This document shows, in pieces, positions 9,297-18,524 of a stretch of 64,000 nucleotides of DNA (the first letter of the stretch is position 1; each line of letters begins with the position of its first letter). Position numbers and translations under genes: made by a program. Below the pieces are notes generated by a model. The model searched no databases. It was not told the DNA's origin and was given only the letters and a program-made list of their open reading frames with translations. Origin of the DNA: an uncultured Candidatus Melainabacteria bacterium (GTDB lineage: Bacteria; Cyanobacteriota; Vampirovibrionia; Gastranaerophilales; Gastranaerophilaceae); assembly GCA_934757155.1 (NCBI GenBank), contig CAKVLI010000004.1, forward strand, positions 1 through 64,000, written 5' to 3'.

Positions 9297-11387
9297 TTAG
9301 TACCCGCCTGATTCGCCGATTGTATCAACAGCCTCAACCTTAATGTCCGTAATAAGTTCTGAATAAGAAATTACAACAATCGTCGGGATGTGACGTTCAA
9401 GAAGCTGATACAACGGCAGACGAATTCTTGGAGAACAAAGAATTACAGGTTGCAAACCTATGTTTTGGTGAGCTCTCATCAATGTCATAGCAGTTGATTC
9501 TATCAAATCTTGCACCTGCATTGGGTTCAACAGGAACATCGTACCCAATTCCGTTCTCTGACAGCTGTCATCCAAAGTTTTTTCCCATTCAGGAGAAAGC
9601 GTCAGAGCGTATAAAACTTTATCTTTATCCACATTGCTTAAGCAAATCTGACGACCTAGAGCCGCTCTCAAACGTTCGGATAAAATATCAGGCTCTTTGG
9701 AAAATCTCGCATAATCACATAGACGCTCAAACACAAAGATAATATCCTTGATGGAAACTTTTTCACGAATAAGGTTAACAAAAATCTTTCTAAGGTCAGA
9801 AGTTGAAATAATAGCCGGAACAAGGTCGTTAACAAGCGTAGGATCTTGAGAACGCACCAATTCCATGAGCTTAAGAACGTCAGTTTTTGTCATAACCTCG
9901 TCAACGTGCTTTCTTACACATTCTTGAAGGTGAGTAACAAGAACATCTGTTGCATCAACTGCCGTAACGTTTTTGGTTGCCTTAGCGTCTTCTTCGCTAA
10001 TCCAGTAAGCCTGAGTTTGATATGTAGGATCAACACCGACTGTTGCATCCTCAGGAATCGTTTTCTTAACGGAATCCCACTGATCAGCAATAACCATATA
10101 TTTTCCAGGGTATACAAAACCTGAGGCAACAACATTGTTACGGATAGAAATTACATATTCATTAGCCTCAAGAGCAGAGGAGTCCATAATACGGATATTC
10201 GGTAAAATATAACCCAATTCATCCGTAACCCTTTGACGTAAAGCAGCAATCTTAGCAAGTAATTGACCTTCCTGATCAGGGTCTGCAATAACAAGCAATC
10301 CGGCTCCAACCTGCAAGCTCAAAACATCAACACCCAATCTTTCGTACATCTTGTTCGGGTTAACCAAGTCTTGCATATTCTGACGTACGCTTTCCAATTG
10401 ACCCAATTGAGATTGAACATCCGCATTGACGAGTACTGAGAAGCCTGCAACAGCAAGAACGATTGTAAATACCAAAAACGGCAAAAACGGCAAGCCTGTA
10501 ATTGGTGAAGTCACGGTAATCAAGCCCAAGAACAAAGCTGCGAAGAACAATGAATAAGGTTTTGACAAGATTTGGTTCGTCAAATCACCACCGAGGGAAT
10601 TGTTACCTGCAGAAGCACGGGTCATCACGATACCTGCAGAAATTGACATTAAAAGTGATGGCAGCTGTGACGCCAAACCGTCACCGATTGTAAGTACCGT
10701 ATACTTGCTAACAGCATCCGCAATCGGCATTTGGTTCACAAGACAGCCTATACACAAGCCACCTATGATGTTAATAAGCACAATAATGATACCTGCGATA
10801 GTATCACCTTTTACAAACTTCATGGAACCATCCATTGAACCGAAGAGACTTGACTCTCTTTGTAAATCTTCTCTTCTCTTAACCGCCTCTTCCGGAGATA
10901 TCAAACCGGCGTTAAAGTCGGCGTCAATTGTCATCTGTTTACCCGGCATCGCATCCAATGCAAAACGTGCAGCAACTTCTGCGATACGTTCAGCACCTTT
11001 TGTAATAACCATAAACTGAACAACCGTAATAATAAGGAAGATTACACCGCCTACAATCATATTACCGCCAGTAACAAAGGTTCCGAACGCGTGTACAACT
11101 TCTCCGGCATCACCTTTCGCTAAAATCAAACGGGTTGACGCAATTGAAAGAACCAGTCGGAACATTGTACCGATAAGAATAATTGACGGAAACGCAGCTA
11201 ATTCAAGAGGTTTTTGGACATACAAAGATATCATCAACAGCACAATACCAAGGGTTATATTCAAGCTTATTGAAAAGTTGATAACCCAATTCGGCATCTC
11301 CATAATGAGGATTAACACCAAAGCCATTACAAAGAGTGCCAAAAATATTTCTGATATAGGTTTGTTCTGTTGTCCTTCTGCTGCCAT
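9297..11387 (-). CDS. flhA: flagellar-type export gate protein FlhA
   Basis: 696 residues, standard length for FlhA/SctV. About eight membrane helices occupy the first ~330 residues, with the hallmark VITKGAERIAEVAARF and LDAMPGKQMTIDAD cytoplasmic loop, followed by the large cytosolic domain that docks chaperone-substrate complexes. Adjacent fliH, fliF and fliE favour the flagellar branch over an injectisome. The gene is 17 bp after fliH, in the place where fliI normally stands. AAGGAT precedes the ATG. The protein is intact, with no frameshift or loss of conserved segments seen. Confidence 0.93.
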   Translation of the reverse strand: MAAEGQQNKPISEIFLALFVMALVLILIMEMPNWVINFSISLNITLGIVLLMISLYVQKPLELAAFPSIILIGTMFRLVLSIASTRLILAKGDAGEVVHAFGTFVTGGNMIVGGVIFLIITVVQFMVITKGAERIAEVAARFALDAMPGKQMTIDADFNAGLISPEEAVKRREDLQRESSLFGSMDGSMKFVKGDTIAGIIIVLINIIGGLCIGCLVNQMPIADAVSKYTVLTIGDGLASQLPSLLMSISAGIVMTRASAGNNSLGGDLTNQILSKPYSLFFAALFLGLITVTSPITGLPFLPFLVFTIVLAVAGFSVLVNADVQSQLGQLESVRQNMQDLVNPNKMYERLGVDVLSLQVGAGLLVIADPDQEGQLLAKIAALRQRVTDELGYILPNIRIMDSSALEANEYVISIRNNVVASGFVYPGKYMVIADQWDSVKKTIPEDATVGVDPTYQTQAYWISEEDAKATKNVTAVDATDVLVTHLQECVRKHVDEVMTKTDVLKLMELVRSQDPTLVNDLVPAIISTSDLRKIFVNLIREKVSIKDIIFVFERLCDYARFSKEPDILSERLRAALGRQICLSNVDKDKVLYALTLSPEWEKTLDDSCQRTELGTMFLLNPMQVQDLIESTAMTLMRAHQNIGLQPVILCSPRIRLPLYQLLERHIPTIVVISYSELITDIKVEAVDTIGESGGY

Positions 11388-11404
11388 TCTATCCTTTTAG
11401 GTAT

Positions 11405-12175
11405 TTATTGATTCACCCCAATACCTTCTAAAGCTTTTTTAATAATTTCTACCTGCGTGTCAATGGATGCGTCGACAATACCGTTGTTTGTCTGGAAAAT
11501 ACATCCTCCCTCTTCGACTGACGGATCAGCCACAATATTTATTTTAGAATCAATTCCATATTGGTACGTAATATTCGGAATTGTATCCTTAATGAATTGT
11601 ACCGCTTGCGGGCGAACCCTGATAACAATTTTAGGTTCACTCTTCGATACAGATTTTAAAACATCAATAATTGTATTAATCAAAACTTGAGGATCTTCCT
11701 CAACTTCTTTTTTTATAATTTTTTTAGCAATTTCTACACTAATTTCCAAAACGTCAGGTGCAATATATTCAAAAACATCTTTTCTCGCACTCATAAAATT
11801 TGCAAGTTCAGTTCTAAATGTTTCCAAATCAACCTGTGCTTTTTCAAGTCCCGCTCTATATCCTTCTTCAAACGCTGACTTTTTAATATTTTCGGCATCT
11901 TCTTGCGCGCGCGATACCAGATTTCTGTCATCAATTCTTCTGTAACCGCGTCTTCTGGAACCTCTTCTGCGCTCTTGTCTTTGAGTAAAGTCAATATTTT
12001 CTATATCAAAAAGTTCAATTTCCGGTTCTTGCTTTACTCCTTCAACAACAATAGTTTTCAGCTCTTCTGCCGGTTGTGAAACAAGTTCCGGAATTTCAAC
12101 AGAAACTTCGCTGTGCTTTTTTGACAGCTCTTTCTTTACAATCTTCTTTTTCTGTTCACTCTTTTTTATAATCAT
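11405..12175 (-). CDS. fliH: FliH/SctL-like export-ATPase stator
   Basis: 256 residues. The basic N-terminal ~90 residues are low-complexity and include an Arg-rich RRRGSRRRGYRR patch. A helical region (about 95-140) and a C-terminal domain with PSVEEGGCIFQTNNGIVDAS follow, matching the family's GGxxxxTxxGxxDAS pattern. FliH normally holds the ATPase FliI at the C-ring, but no fliI lies in this window. The Arg-rich patch is unusual for the family and could be a nucleic-acid or acidic-partner contact. It sits between the FliG-position gene (8 bp) and flhA (17 bp). Confidence 0.82.
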   Translation of the reverse strand: MIIKKSEQKKKIVKKELSKKHSEVSVEIPELVSQPAEELKTIVVEGVKQEPEIELFDIENIDFTQRQERRRGSRRRGYRRIDDRNLVSRAQEDAENIKKSAFEEGYRAGLEKAQVDLETFRTELANFMSARKDVFEYIAPDVLEISVEIAKKIIKKEVEEDPQVLINTIIDVLKSVSKSEPKIVIRVRPQAVQFIKDTIPNITYQYGIDSKINIVADPSVEEGGCIFQTNNGIVDASIDTQVEIIKKALEGIGVNQ

Positions 12176-12183
12176 ATTTTATA

Positions 12184-13227
12184 TTATATACTTTCTTCAA
12201 TATATTCCGCAAGAACACCGGCAACCTTTAATGGCAGCGGCCCGTACTCGCCATCATATGCAAGAGAAGCAAATCTTTTAATCAACGGGCGTTCGTTTTT
12301 GATAACGCGTTCGACTTTTTCTCTTGAATATGTTTTATACAAATTCAAAAATTCTAATATAACATTCTCTGTTGTAAGTTTTCTCTTGATAGGAAGATAA
12401 TTCTTCATATCCTTCAAACAATCAGTTATCAAGTCGCCATCAATTCGTGATTCTAAATCAGCCATATTCATGTATTGCGAAATTGCATTTGAATCCTGTG
12501 GATCAAACTTGTTAAGAATAGTTGTAACTTTATCCTGAGAAAGAATTTTAAGCACAAGAGCAAGTGACATTAGTTTCATTTGCTTATTGCTAATACTTTC
12601 AGGCACTGATGCAACTCCGGCGGGAGCATTGGAAGCTGCACCACTCTGTTCTGCACGTCTTTGCTCAGCCTCCGCAGCACTTCGTTCAGAGCTTTCAACC
12701 ATTTCGCGCTGACGTCTTTCTTGTTCCGCCTGCGCCTGTTTCGCCATCGCATCAATATTTGATTGACTTTCTGCTCTATTTTTAACCTCTTCGTCAATAA
12801 CACCTTTCTGTTCAAGGTCTTCGACACATTGTTTATAAACTTTAACTACGTGATGTTCAACAGCCTGCAACAGTTGCTCTTGAGGAATTTTTCTTATCAT
12901 TGCTTGCTTTGCAATTTCAAAGATGGTAAATGCGATTTTTTGCATAATATTATCCCAATATTCAGGAAGAATACCGGAATGAATCAAGTCGATTGATTTG
13001 TGATAAGACCATTCTGCAATAATTTGAGTTATAAAAACGGCTTGATCCGCAGTTAAATTCAACTGCGTATCATTATAAAGCGCTTCACCTGCAAGTAAAG
13101 TAAAGTTGCCCAAAGTCTTAACTATATAGTCTTTTTCTCTGTCTTGCAAATCCTGTGGCACAAGCTCTTTCGCCTGCTCAGCCATTGAAGCCGCAAAACC
13201 TTTATAATCAAACCCTTCTATTGCCAT
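12184..13227 (-). CDS. FliG-position protein of the flagellar-type cluster
   Basis: 347 residues, not recognised with certainty. The N-terminal ~150 residues are helical. The middle (about 155-210) is a Gln/Glu/Arg/Ala-rich coiled coil or linker ending in an Ala/Ser/Pro segment. The C-terminal ~130 residues (from MKLMSLALVLKILSQDKVT) have helices reminiscent of a FliG domain. Position between fliF and fliH is that of fliG, and the fliF product here keeps a FliG-binding-like C-terminus (IRSWVEQG). It might be a highly divergent FliG, a SctK-like adaptor, or a new component. Profile-profile search would settle it. Confidence 0.5.
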   Translation of the reverse strand: MAIEGFDYKGFAASMAEQAKELVPQDLQDREKDYIVKTLGNFTLLAGEALYNDTQLNLTADQAVFITQIIAEWSYHKSIDLIHSGILPEYWDNIMQKIAFTIFEIAKQAMIRKIPQEQLLQAVEHHVVKVYKQCVEDLEQKGVIDEEVKNRAESQSNIDAMAKQAQAEQERRQREMVESSERSAAEAEQRRAEQSGAASNAPAGVASVPESISNKQMKLMSLALVLKILSQDKVTTILNKFDPQDSNAISQYMNMADLESRIDGDLITDCLKDMKNYLPIKRKLTTENVILEFLNLYKTYSREKVERVIKNERPLIKRFASLAYDGEYGPLPLKVAGVLAEYIEESI

Positions 13228-13436
13228 ATGACCTCACTTTTATCGGATATAAATTCCCCAATGATATTATATACCCCCTAAACCAAACGTTCCTCATATA
13301 TTTTAATGAGATTTGTTAGTTTTTCAAATTTGTGATTTTAGTATGTAAATTTTTATTAAGATGTGTAGCAATTTATTAGGTTTCACTGTTTTTAAAATAT
13401 TAACGATGTAGGTTAGCAAGAAAAAGGGAATTTATT

Positions 13437-14249
13437 ATGATTAAAAACATCAATGCTGTAGCAGCTCCGACAAACGACAATATTGAAAAAGCTAATGTCA
13501 CTCCAAATTTCAAAGCAAATGAAAATAACTCACTTGAAAGAAATCCACAAAATGACACCTTGGAAAAGAGAAAACATGTTGGGACTAAAATCGCAGCAGG
13601 TGTAGTTGGACTTGCCGGTCTTGCTGCCGTAGCAGATTTAATCTTTGCACACGGAAAACACCTTAAAGGTATCTTTGGCAAAGCGGAGAAAATCGCGCAA
13701 AAGGGTGCAAAAGGTGCAGAAAACACTGAATTACTAAGCAGAGAGAAATTTGTTGAAATCATAAATAAAAACGCAAGAGACTTATCTGGCGAAGAAATAG
13801 ATGCTATCCTAAAAAAATATTTTGGTGATAAAAACACGGATGCAATTAAAGAATTGGCTACCGAACTTCAAAAATTAAAGCTTATCGGTTCTACCAAAGA
13901 TACTATTAAAGGACTTAAAGCAGCTAATAAAGATGAATTTGGCGGAATATTGTTTGATGCATTATTAAACGAAAAAATTGCAAAAACAAAATTCGGTGAA
14001 CTTAAAGCTCTTGACTTTTGCGATGAATTTGGAAAGAGTTTAGAAAAAACTAATCGCTCTGATATTAAAGCAATCTGGAGTGAAATAAAAAGCTTAGCGT
14101 CACTTCCGGAAAACAAAGACTTGAGCCTCAGTCAATTACGAGAAAAGTATCCGAAGAAAATATACAAAGAACTACAAGCTGACAAAAGCCTACTTGATTT
14201 ATTACTAGATGATGTTAGAAAAAGAGAAACTTTTGTAACATTGCGATAA
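13437..14249 (+). CDS. hypothetical protein embedded in the flagellar-type cluster
   Basis: 270 residues, not recognised. The Asn-rich N-terminus carries TPNFKAN at about residues 22-28. A small-residue hydrophobic helix (VGTKIAAGVVGLAGLAAVADLIF, split by glycine, about 48-70) could insert in a membrane. The rest is charged and helical. It is transcribed opposite to the genes on both sides, has its own AAGGG site, and converges on fliF with 13 bp between stops. The N-terminal motif is shared with two other proteins in the window. A role as substrate of the neighbouring export gate is possible but unproven. Confidence 0.7.
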   Translation: MIKNINAVAAPTNDNIEKANVTPNFKANENNSLERNPQNDTLEKRKHVGTKIAAGVVGLAGLAAVADLIFAHGKHLKGIFGKAEKIAQKGAKGAENTELLSREKFVEIINKNARDLSGEEIDAILKKYFGDKNTDAIKELATELQKLKLIGSTKDTIKGLKAANKDEFGGILFDALLNEKIAKTKFGELKALDFCDEFGKSLEKTNRSDIKAIWSEIKSLASLPENKDLSLSQLREKYPKKIYKELQADKSLLDLLLDDVRKRETFVTLR

Positions 14250-14262
14250 GAACAACACTTAT

Positions 14263-15927
14263 TTAACCCTGTTCAACCCAACTGCGAATTTTTTCACCGG
14301 CTTCAGCCTCGTCCACACCATCAAATTCGCGTTTAAGTTCACGCAAAGCGTCTCTGATTTCAGCACCGGAAGACTTCATCACAGGTCTATTCTGCTGTTC
14401 TATCAAACCTTGTTGTAATTGTGACTGTTTTGCAATCATATCTGCCGCATTAACGCTTAGATCTTTGAGTTGACGTTCTTGAGCCTCATTTTGTTCTCTC
14501 AAACGAATCATTTCTTCTTCCTGAGCAGCTTTAGCGGCATTGATTTTTTGTGATAATGCTTTATGACCGAAGAACAAACCACCTGCAAGAAGAACAATTG
14601 CTAACCACCAAGGATTACCGTGTTCAGCCTTAATAGGAGCTTTAACATTCTTATCACCTGCCATAAACGGATCAAGAGATTCCGCAAATGCAATTGTAAC
14701 ATTTTCAGGACTTGCCTTTGGACTTGCTGCGTGAGCAACTAACTCTTTCAATTCTTCAAGAGTAAGTTCTACAGGCAATGCATCTTTTTCCAATGTTACC
14801 GCAATAGAAATTTCTTCCAAAACTCCAGGGGTCATATATTCATTTGTTTGAACTTTTGTAACACCAAACTGTGTTTCACGAGCTGTTCTTGAATAACTTC
14901 TGTTTTGAGAAGAATCTGAACTTCCTGCCGGTAAACCGTTAGGTAAATATACGCTCACAGCATTAGTATTTCTGTTAACATCCTGAGTCTGATCACCCAG
15001 TCCTTCAGAGAATGTTTGTTCATTTACAGCAGTCTTTTTGGTTGGATCATATTCAATCGTAAATCTCTCGACCGGAGCTTGTTTCAAGAATGTACTTACT
15101 GTCGCAACATATTTTCCAGAACCAATCAAACGGTTCAATTGCGCTTGAACCTTTTCCTGCATATATTTATCATTTTCTTGCAATCTTTGTAACATCTCGG
15201 ACTGCGCATCCACCAGACTGTTGTAAACATGTCCGTTTGTATCAGTAATTGAAATATTTTGTGCAGTCAAACCTGAAACACTGCCTAACAACAAGTTAGA
15301 AACAGCTTTAATCGTACTCATATTGAGAGTCTGACCAACTGCAACCGTTAATTGGACAGTCGCCGTGACAGGTTTTTGCATTGAAGAGAACATTGTTTGT
15401 TCCGGAATTGAAATAAACACAGATGCGTTTTCAATACCGTCAATTCTTTTTATCAAACGAGAAAGCTCGCCGTTCATCGCACGAACCAGTCTTATTCTCT
15501 TATCTTCTTTTGTTGAAGTAAAATCACCTTTATCAAAAACTTCCAAACCAACGTTTTGGTCATATAAACCGCTCTCCACAATAACCATAATTGCACGGTC
15601 ACGTTGCTCTGTTGTACATTTTTTCATGCCGGGTGTGCAATCACCTTTTCTAAGTCTCAAAACAGATTTTGTACCATCAACCGCTCTTGCTGCAACAATA
15701 TTATTTCTTGCAAGCAAAGCCTGAATTTCAAGAGCTTTACCCAAATTGTCAGTTGAAAGCAAATCTACGTCTTCTTTTAAAGGTTCATTTGATACATCAA
15801 TTTCGCTATTATTGGATTTTGAGCTTGCAATCGTTCCGCAGATTATAAAAATAATCAGCAAAAGAATCACCCCACCGGCAATGGAGGCAAGTAAAATTTT
15901 ATTTTCCAATAATTTTTTGAAATCCAT
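14263..15927 (-). CDS. fliF: flagellar MS-ring protein FliF
   Basis: 554 residues, the FliF rather than the shorter SctJ length. Membrane helix 1 at about 12-32; ring-building YscJ/FliF domain at about 50-225 with GIENASVFISIPEQ and the later SNLLLGSVSGLTAQNISITD; FliF_C-type region to about 420; second helix about 430-450; then a cytosolic Gln/Glu-rich stretch. The last residues, AGEKIRSWVEQG, resemble the FliG-binding tail. It forms the inner-membrane ring around the export gate. It follows fliE by 50 bp. Confidence 0.88.
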   Translation of the reverse strand: MDFKKLLENKILLASIAGGVILLLIIFIICGTIASSKSNNSEIDVSNEPLKEDVDLLSTDNLGKALEIQALLARNNIVAARAVDGTKSVLRLRKGDCTPGMKKCTTEQRDRAIMVIVESGLYDQNVGLEVFDKGDFTSTKEDKRIRLVRAMNGELSRLIKRIDGIENASVFISIPEQTMFSSMQKPVTATVQLTVAVGQTLNMSTIKAVSNLLLGSVSGLTAQNISITDTNGHVYNSLVDAQSEMLQRLQENDKYMQEKVQAQLNRLIGSGKYVATVSTFLKQAPVERFTIEYDPTKKTAVNEQTFSEGLGDQTQDVNRNTNAVSVYLPNGLPAGSSDSSQNRSYSRTARETQFGVTKVQTNEYMTPGVLEEISIAVTLEKDALPVELTLEELKELVAHAASPKASPENVTIAFAESLDPFMAGDKNVKAPIKAEHGNPWWLAIVLLAGGLFFGHKALSQKINAAKAAQEEEMIRLREQNEAQERQLKDLSVNAADMIAKQSQLQQGLIEQQNRPVMKSSGAEIRDALRELKREFDGVDEAEAGEKIRSWVEQG

Positions 15928-15977
15928 ATATCCTTCCCTATTTTATATTATACACATTATGGGCTGTTATGAGAATA

Positions 15978-16328
15978 CTAAATCTGCAATTGCATAATTT
16001 TATCATACGCTTGGATGACTTTTCCGACAGCAGTTGTTGCTACCGTAATACTCAATTCTGCTTTCGACATTGCAGTCATAACATCGTGTACATCAACGTT
16101 TTCGTTGCCCATCATTGCATCTTTCAAGAGGTTATCAGGAGCGTTCATCTCTGTGTTCAAATTCTCCACAAGTCCTGACATTACGCTTGAAAAATCTGTT
16201 GTCGCAGGCTCCTCCACTCTGCTCATTCTTGCAGAAGGCATATCATAACCCCAAGAATCAAGCTTAGAGTGCTGTATTCTTGCTTCCAAATCGTATCTTG
16301 GAATAAATCCGTTAAACATATAATTCAC
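15978..16328 (-). CDS. fliE: flagellar hook-basal body protein FliE
   Basis: 116 residues. The C-terminal half fits FliE: a VDVHDVMTAMSKAELSI segment and a VIQAYDKIMQLQI ending, the helices that link the MS ring to the rod. FliE is specific to flagella, so it argues that this cluster belongs to that branch. The first ~40 residues are unlike typical FliE. AGAGGTG precedes the ATG. It is the first gene of the minus-strand cluster fliE-fliF-X-fliH-flhA; its promoter should lie in 16329-16479, divergent from the 53-aa gene. Confidence 0.82.
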   Translation of the reverse strand: MNYMFNGFIPRYDLEARIQHSKLDSWGYDMPSARMSRVEEPATTDFSSVMSGLVENLNTEMNAPDNLLKDAMMGNENVDVHDVMTAMSKAELSITVATTAVGKVIQAYDKIMQLQI

Positions 16329-16479
16329 CTCTTTTATAGTATTAATCGGAAGATTTAAGAGTTTTTTTAGACAATTTTGAGAAAAATCATCCGTTTGTAC
16401 TATCGTGCTTAATGATTTCTAAAGAAATGTCAAATTTTATCCGTAATTCTTAATATAAATTTATATATAAGGAGGCTTC

Positions 16480-16641
16480 ATGAATTTACACGAAGAATGT
16501 TTGCTAAAATATCTTTTAAACCCTGTTGACTTGTTTCGTTCAACAGAGCTTTTGAAACTCAACAATATCCTTATTGAAAAAGGAAGCGATAAATTTCTCG
16601 GGAAAAGCGGAGAAATTCAATTAAACGCAGGTAGAATTTAA
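16480..16641 (+). CDS. small hypothetical protein, 53 aa
   Basis: ATG at 16480 is preceded by an excellent AAGGAGG at 16469-16475. The 53 codons give a protein with one cysteine and no membrane helix; it starts MNLHEECLLKYLLNPVDL and ends GEIQLNAGRI. Stop TAA at 16639-16641 lies 17 bp before the TTG of the CHASE2-GGDEF gene, so they are probably one operon. Not recognised; the strong ribosome site and operon position are the evidence that it is real. Confidence 0.65.
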   Translation: MNLHEECLLKYLLNPVDLFRSTELLKLNNILIEKGSDKFLGKSGEIQLNAGRI

Positions 16642-16658
16642 GATACGGGAGAAAAATT

Positions 16659-18479
16659 TTGAAAAATTTAATAAAAACAAAATGGTTCACATTCGGAACA
16701 TATATACTATTGATACTCGCGACTTTGCTCGTGGGTTTTGTGTTATTACAGAACAACAAAACTCTTGATAGAGTAATCCACTCCTTTTTTGAAGTTGCGG
16801 AAAATCGTTCCTTCGACTACAGGCAGTCTTTAAGAGTTCTGCATAAGCAGCCTGTTGTAAACAAAGATATCGTAGTTCTCGCGATTGATGATGCCAGCCT
16901 TGAAATGTTATGGGACAAATACGGCGAATGGCCAATTCCGAGAAAAGTTTACGCAGATATGATAGAACACATTGAAAAGGGTAAACCGCAAGCTATCGTA
17001 TTTGATTTGATGTTCATAAAATCAATTAGAGCAAGTGAGGCGTCTGATAATGCACTTATCAATGCAATGAACAAGTACGATAATGTTTATACAGCAATGA
17101 ATTTTGACAACCAACCGTCAGAAGTCAGACTTCCTATTGATTTGCCTGACAGATTACAACTTAATGTAAATAATGACTCTCACATAGATTTTTCAAAAAA
17201 ATACCACTTCACAAACTGCCGTCCGATTTTGGAAAAACTTCTTAACGGCAAAGTTAGTATAGGTATTACAAATGTTATAAGAAACAACGATGGAATTATT
17301 AGAAGAGTTGCGCCTATTTTGGAATACAAAGGTAAGCTTTATCCATATTTAGCTTTTGAAGCAGGCAGTGACTACCTTGCGGGGGAAAAAGTTAAAGACT
17401 TTTATGTAGATAAAAATGGTGAATTAAGTGTTGCTGACACAAAAATTCCTTTGACCGAAGAGGGAGATGCAATCCTCAACTGGTACGGACAAAGCGGTTC
17501 TCACAATGTTTATCCGATGTACAAAGTTATAAACGAAATGGAAGCAAACAAGGATGCAAGTTATTTCCACGATAAAATCGTTATCATCGGAACAACTGCA
17601 ATGGCACTTCACGATACAAAGAGCGTTCCGGTTCAAGAAGGTGTTTACCCGGGAGTTGAAGTCCATGCAACCTTCTTTAACAATATGTTAGATAACAATT
17701 TCATCAAACAAACAAACGGATTTATAAACATATTAATCTTAGTATTTGTAGCTTGCGCAGTCGGATGCATCGTAATGTTTTCCGAATCAACAATATTTGC
17801 ACTACTCTCAACCGTTTTGTTCGGAATTGCATATCTCTTTGTTTCCTACTACATAATGGAGCTTCATAACCTGTGGATTCCGGTAGTATTGCCTTCAATT
17901 GCGATTGTGCTGGCATTTGCACTCTCATTCTTAGCAAAATACATAATCAAATCAAGAGATTTTGAATATCAATATAAACTTGCAACTATAGACGGTTTGA
18001 CAGAACTCTACAACCACAGATATTTCCAAGATACATTGAGAAAACAACTTGAGATTTCAAAACGTTATAGTCAACCGTTCTCATTAATAATTGTTGATAT
18101 TGATTTCTTCAAAAAGTTCAACGATACATACGGTCACCAAGCCGGAGATGCGGTTTTAAGACAGGTTGCACAAACCCTTAAAAAGAACTCCCGTACAACT
18201 GATTATGTTTGCAGATACGGTGGAGAAGAAATGAGTATAATTCTGCCGAACACAACTTCTGAGGAAGCTTTATTTAACGCAAACAGAATCTTACACGCAG
18301 TTGCAGAAAAACCTTTCCACCTAAACGCAACTGACACCGGAAACGTTACAATAAGCGTAGGAGTAGCCACTTATCCGGATAACGCAGACTCGCCTCAAAG
18401 CCTTATTGAGTTTGCGGATAAAGGGCTTTATTACGCAAAAGAACACGGAAGAAATCAGGTCGGAAAAATTGAAAACTAG
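16659..18479 (+). CDS. diguanylate cyclase with CHASE2 sensor
   Basis: 606 residues. Membrane helix about 10-31; periplasmic CHASE2 domain about 45-330 (DIVVLAIDDASLEMLW; KIVIIGTTAMALHD); three helices about 350-425; GGDEF domain about 440-604. The signature is GGEEM at about 521-525, an accepted active variant, preceded by RTTD, a canonical product-inhibition I-site. It should make cyclic di-GMP in answer to an external signal. The start codon is TTG at 16659 with GGGAG 7 bp upstream; no in-frame ATG lies before the first helix. Link to the adjacent flagellar-type genes is plausible. Confidence 0.93.
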   Translation: MKNLIKTKWFTFGTYILLILATLLVGFVLLQNNKTLDRVIHSFFEVAENRSFDYRQSLRVLHKQPVVNKDIVVLAIDDASLEMLWDKYGEWPIPRKVYADMIEHIEKGKPQAIVFDLMFIKSIRASEASDNALINAMNKYDNVYTAMNFDNQPSEVRLPIDLPDRLQLNVNNDSHIDFSKKYHFTNCRPILEKLLNGKVSIGITNVIRNNDGIIRRVAPILEYKGKLYPYLAFEAGSDYLAGEKVKDFYVDKNGELSVADTKIPLTEEGDAILNWYGQSGSHNVYPMYKVINEMEANKDASYFHDKIVIIGTTAMALHDTKSVPVQEGVYPGVEVHATFFNNMLDNNFIKQTNGFINILILVFVACAVGCIVMFSESTIFALLSTVLFGIAYLFVSYYIMELHNLWIPVVLPSIAIVLAFALSFLAKYIIKSRDFEYQYKLATIDGLTELYNHRYFQDTLRKQLEISKRYSQPFSLIIVDIDFFKKFNDTYGHQAGDAVLRQVAQTLKKNSRTTDYVCRYGGEEMSIILPNTTSEEALFNANRILHAVAEKPFHLNATDTGNVTISVGVATYPDNADSPQSLIEFADKGLYYAKEHGRNQVGKIEN

Positions 18480-18484
18480 ATAAT

Positions 18485-18508
18485 AAGTGCGCTATTTAGC
18501 GCACTTTT
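18485..18508 (+). terminator. intrinsic terminator after the diguanylate cyclase
   Basis: A 9-bp stem (GTGCGCT-type arms, 18485-18493 with 18498-18506) with a four-base loop is followed by TTTT. It separates the cyclase from trmFO, which begins 17 bp later, so trmFO may also rely on readthrough or its own start. Confidence 0.7.
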
Positions 18509-18524
18509 AATAAAAGGAATTAAG

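Noticed and set aside
10600..11019. 139-aa plus-strand frame inside flhA
   Set aside because: Antisense shadow; no start signal and flhA is intact.
13400..13837. 145-aa minus-strand frame opposite the 270-aa gene
   Set aside because: The plus-strand gene has a proper ribosome site and start; the minus frame is low-complexity Ala/Ser/Phe.
9297..16328. Injectisome (type III secretion) rather than flagellar cluster
   Set aside because: FliE-like protein and a full-length FliF with FliG-binding-type tail favour the flagellar branch; no needle, secretin or translocon genes are seen.
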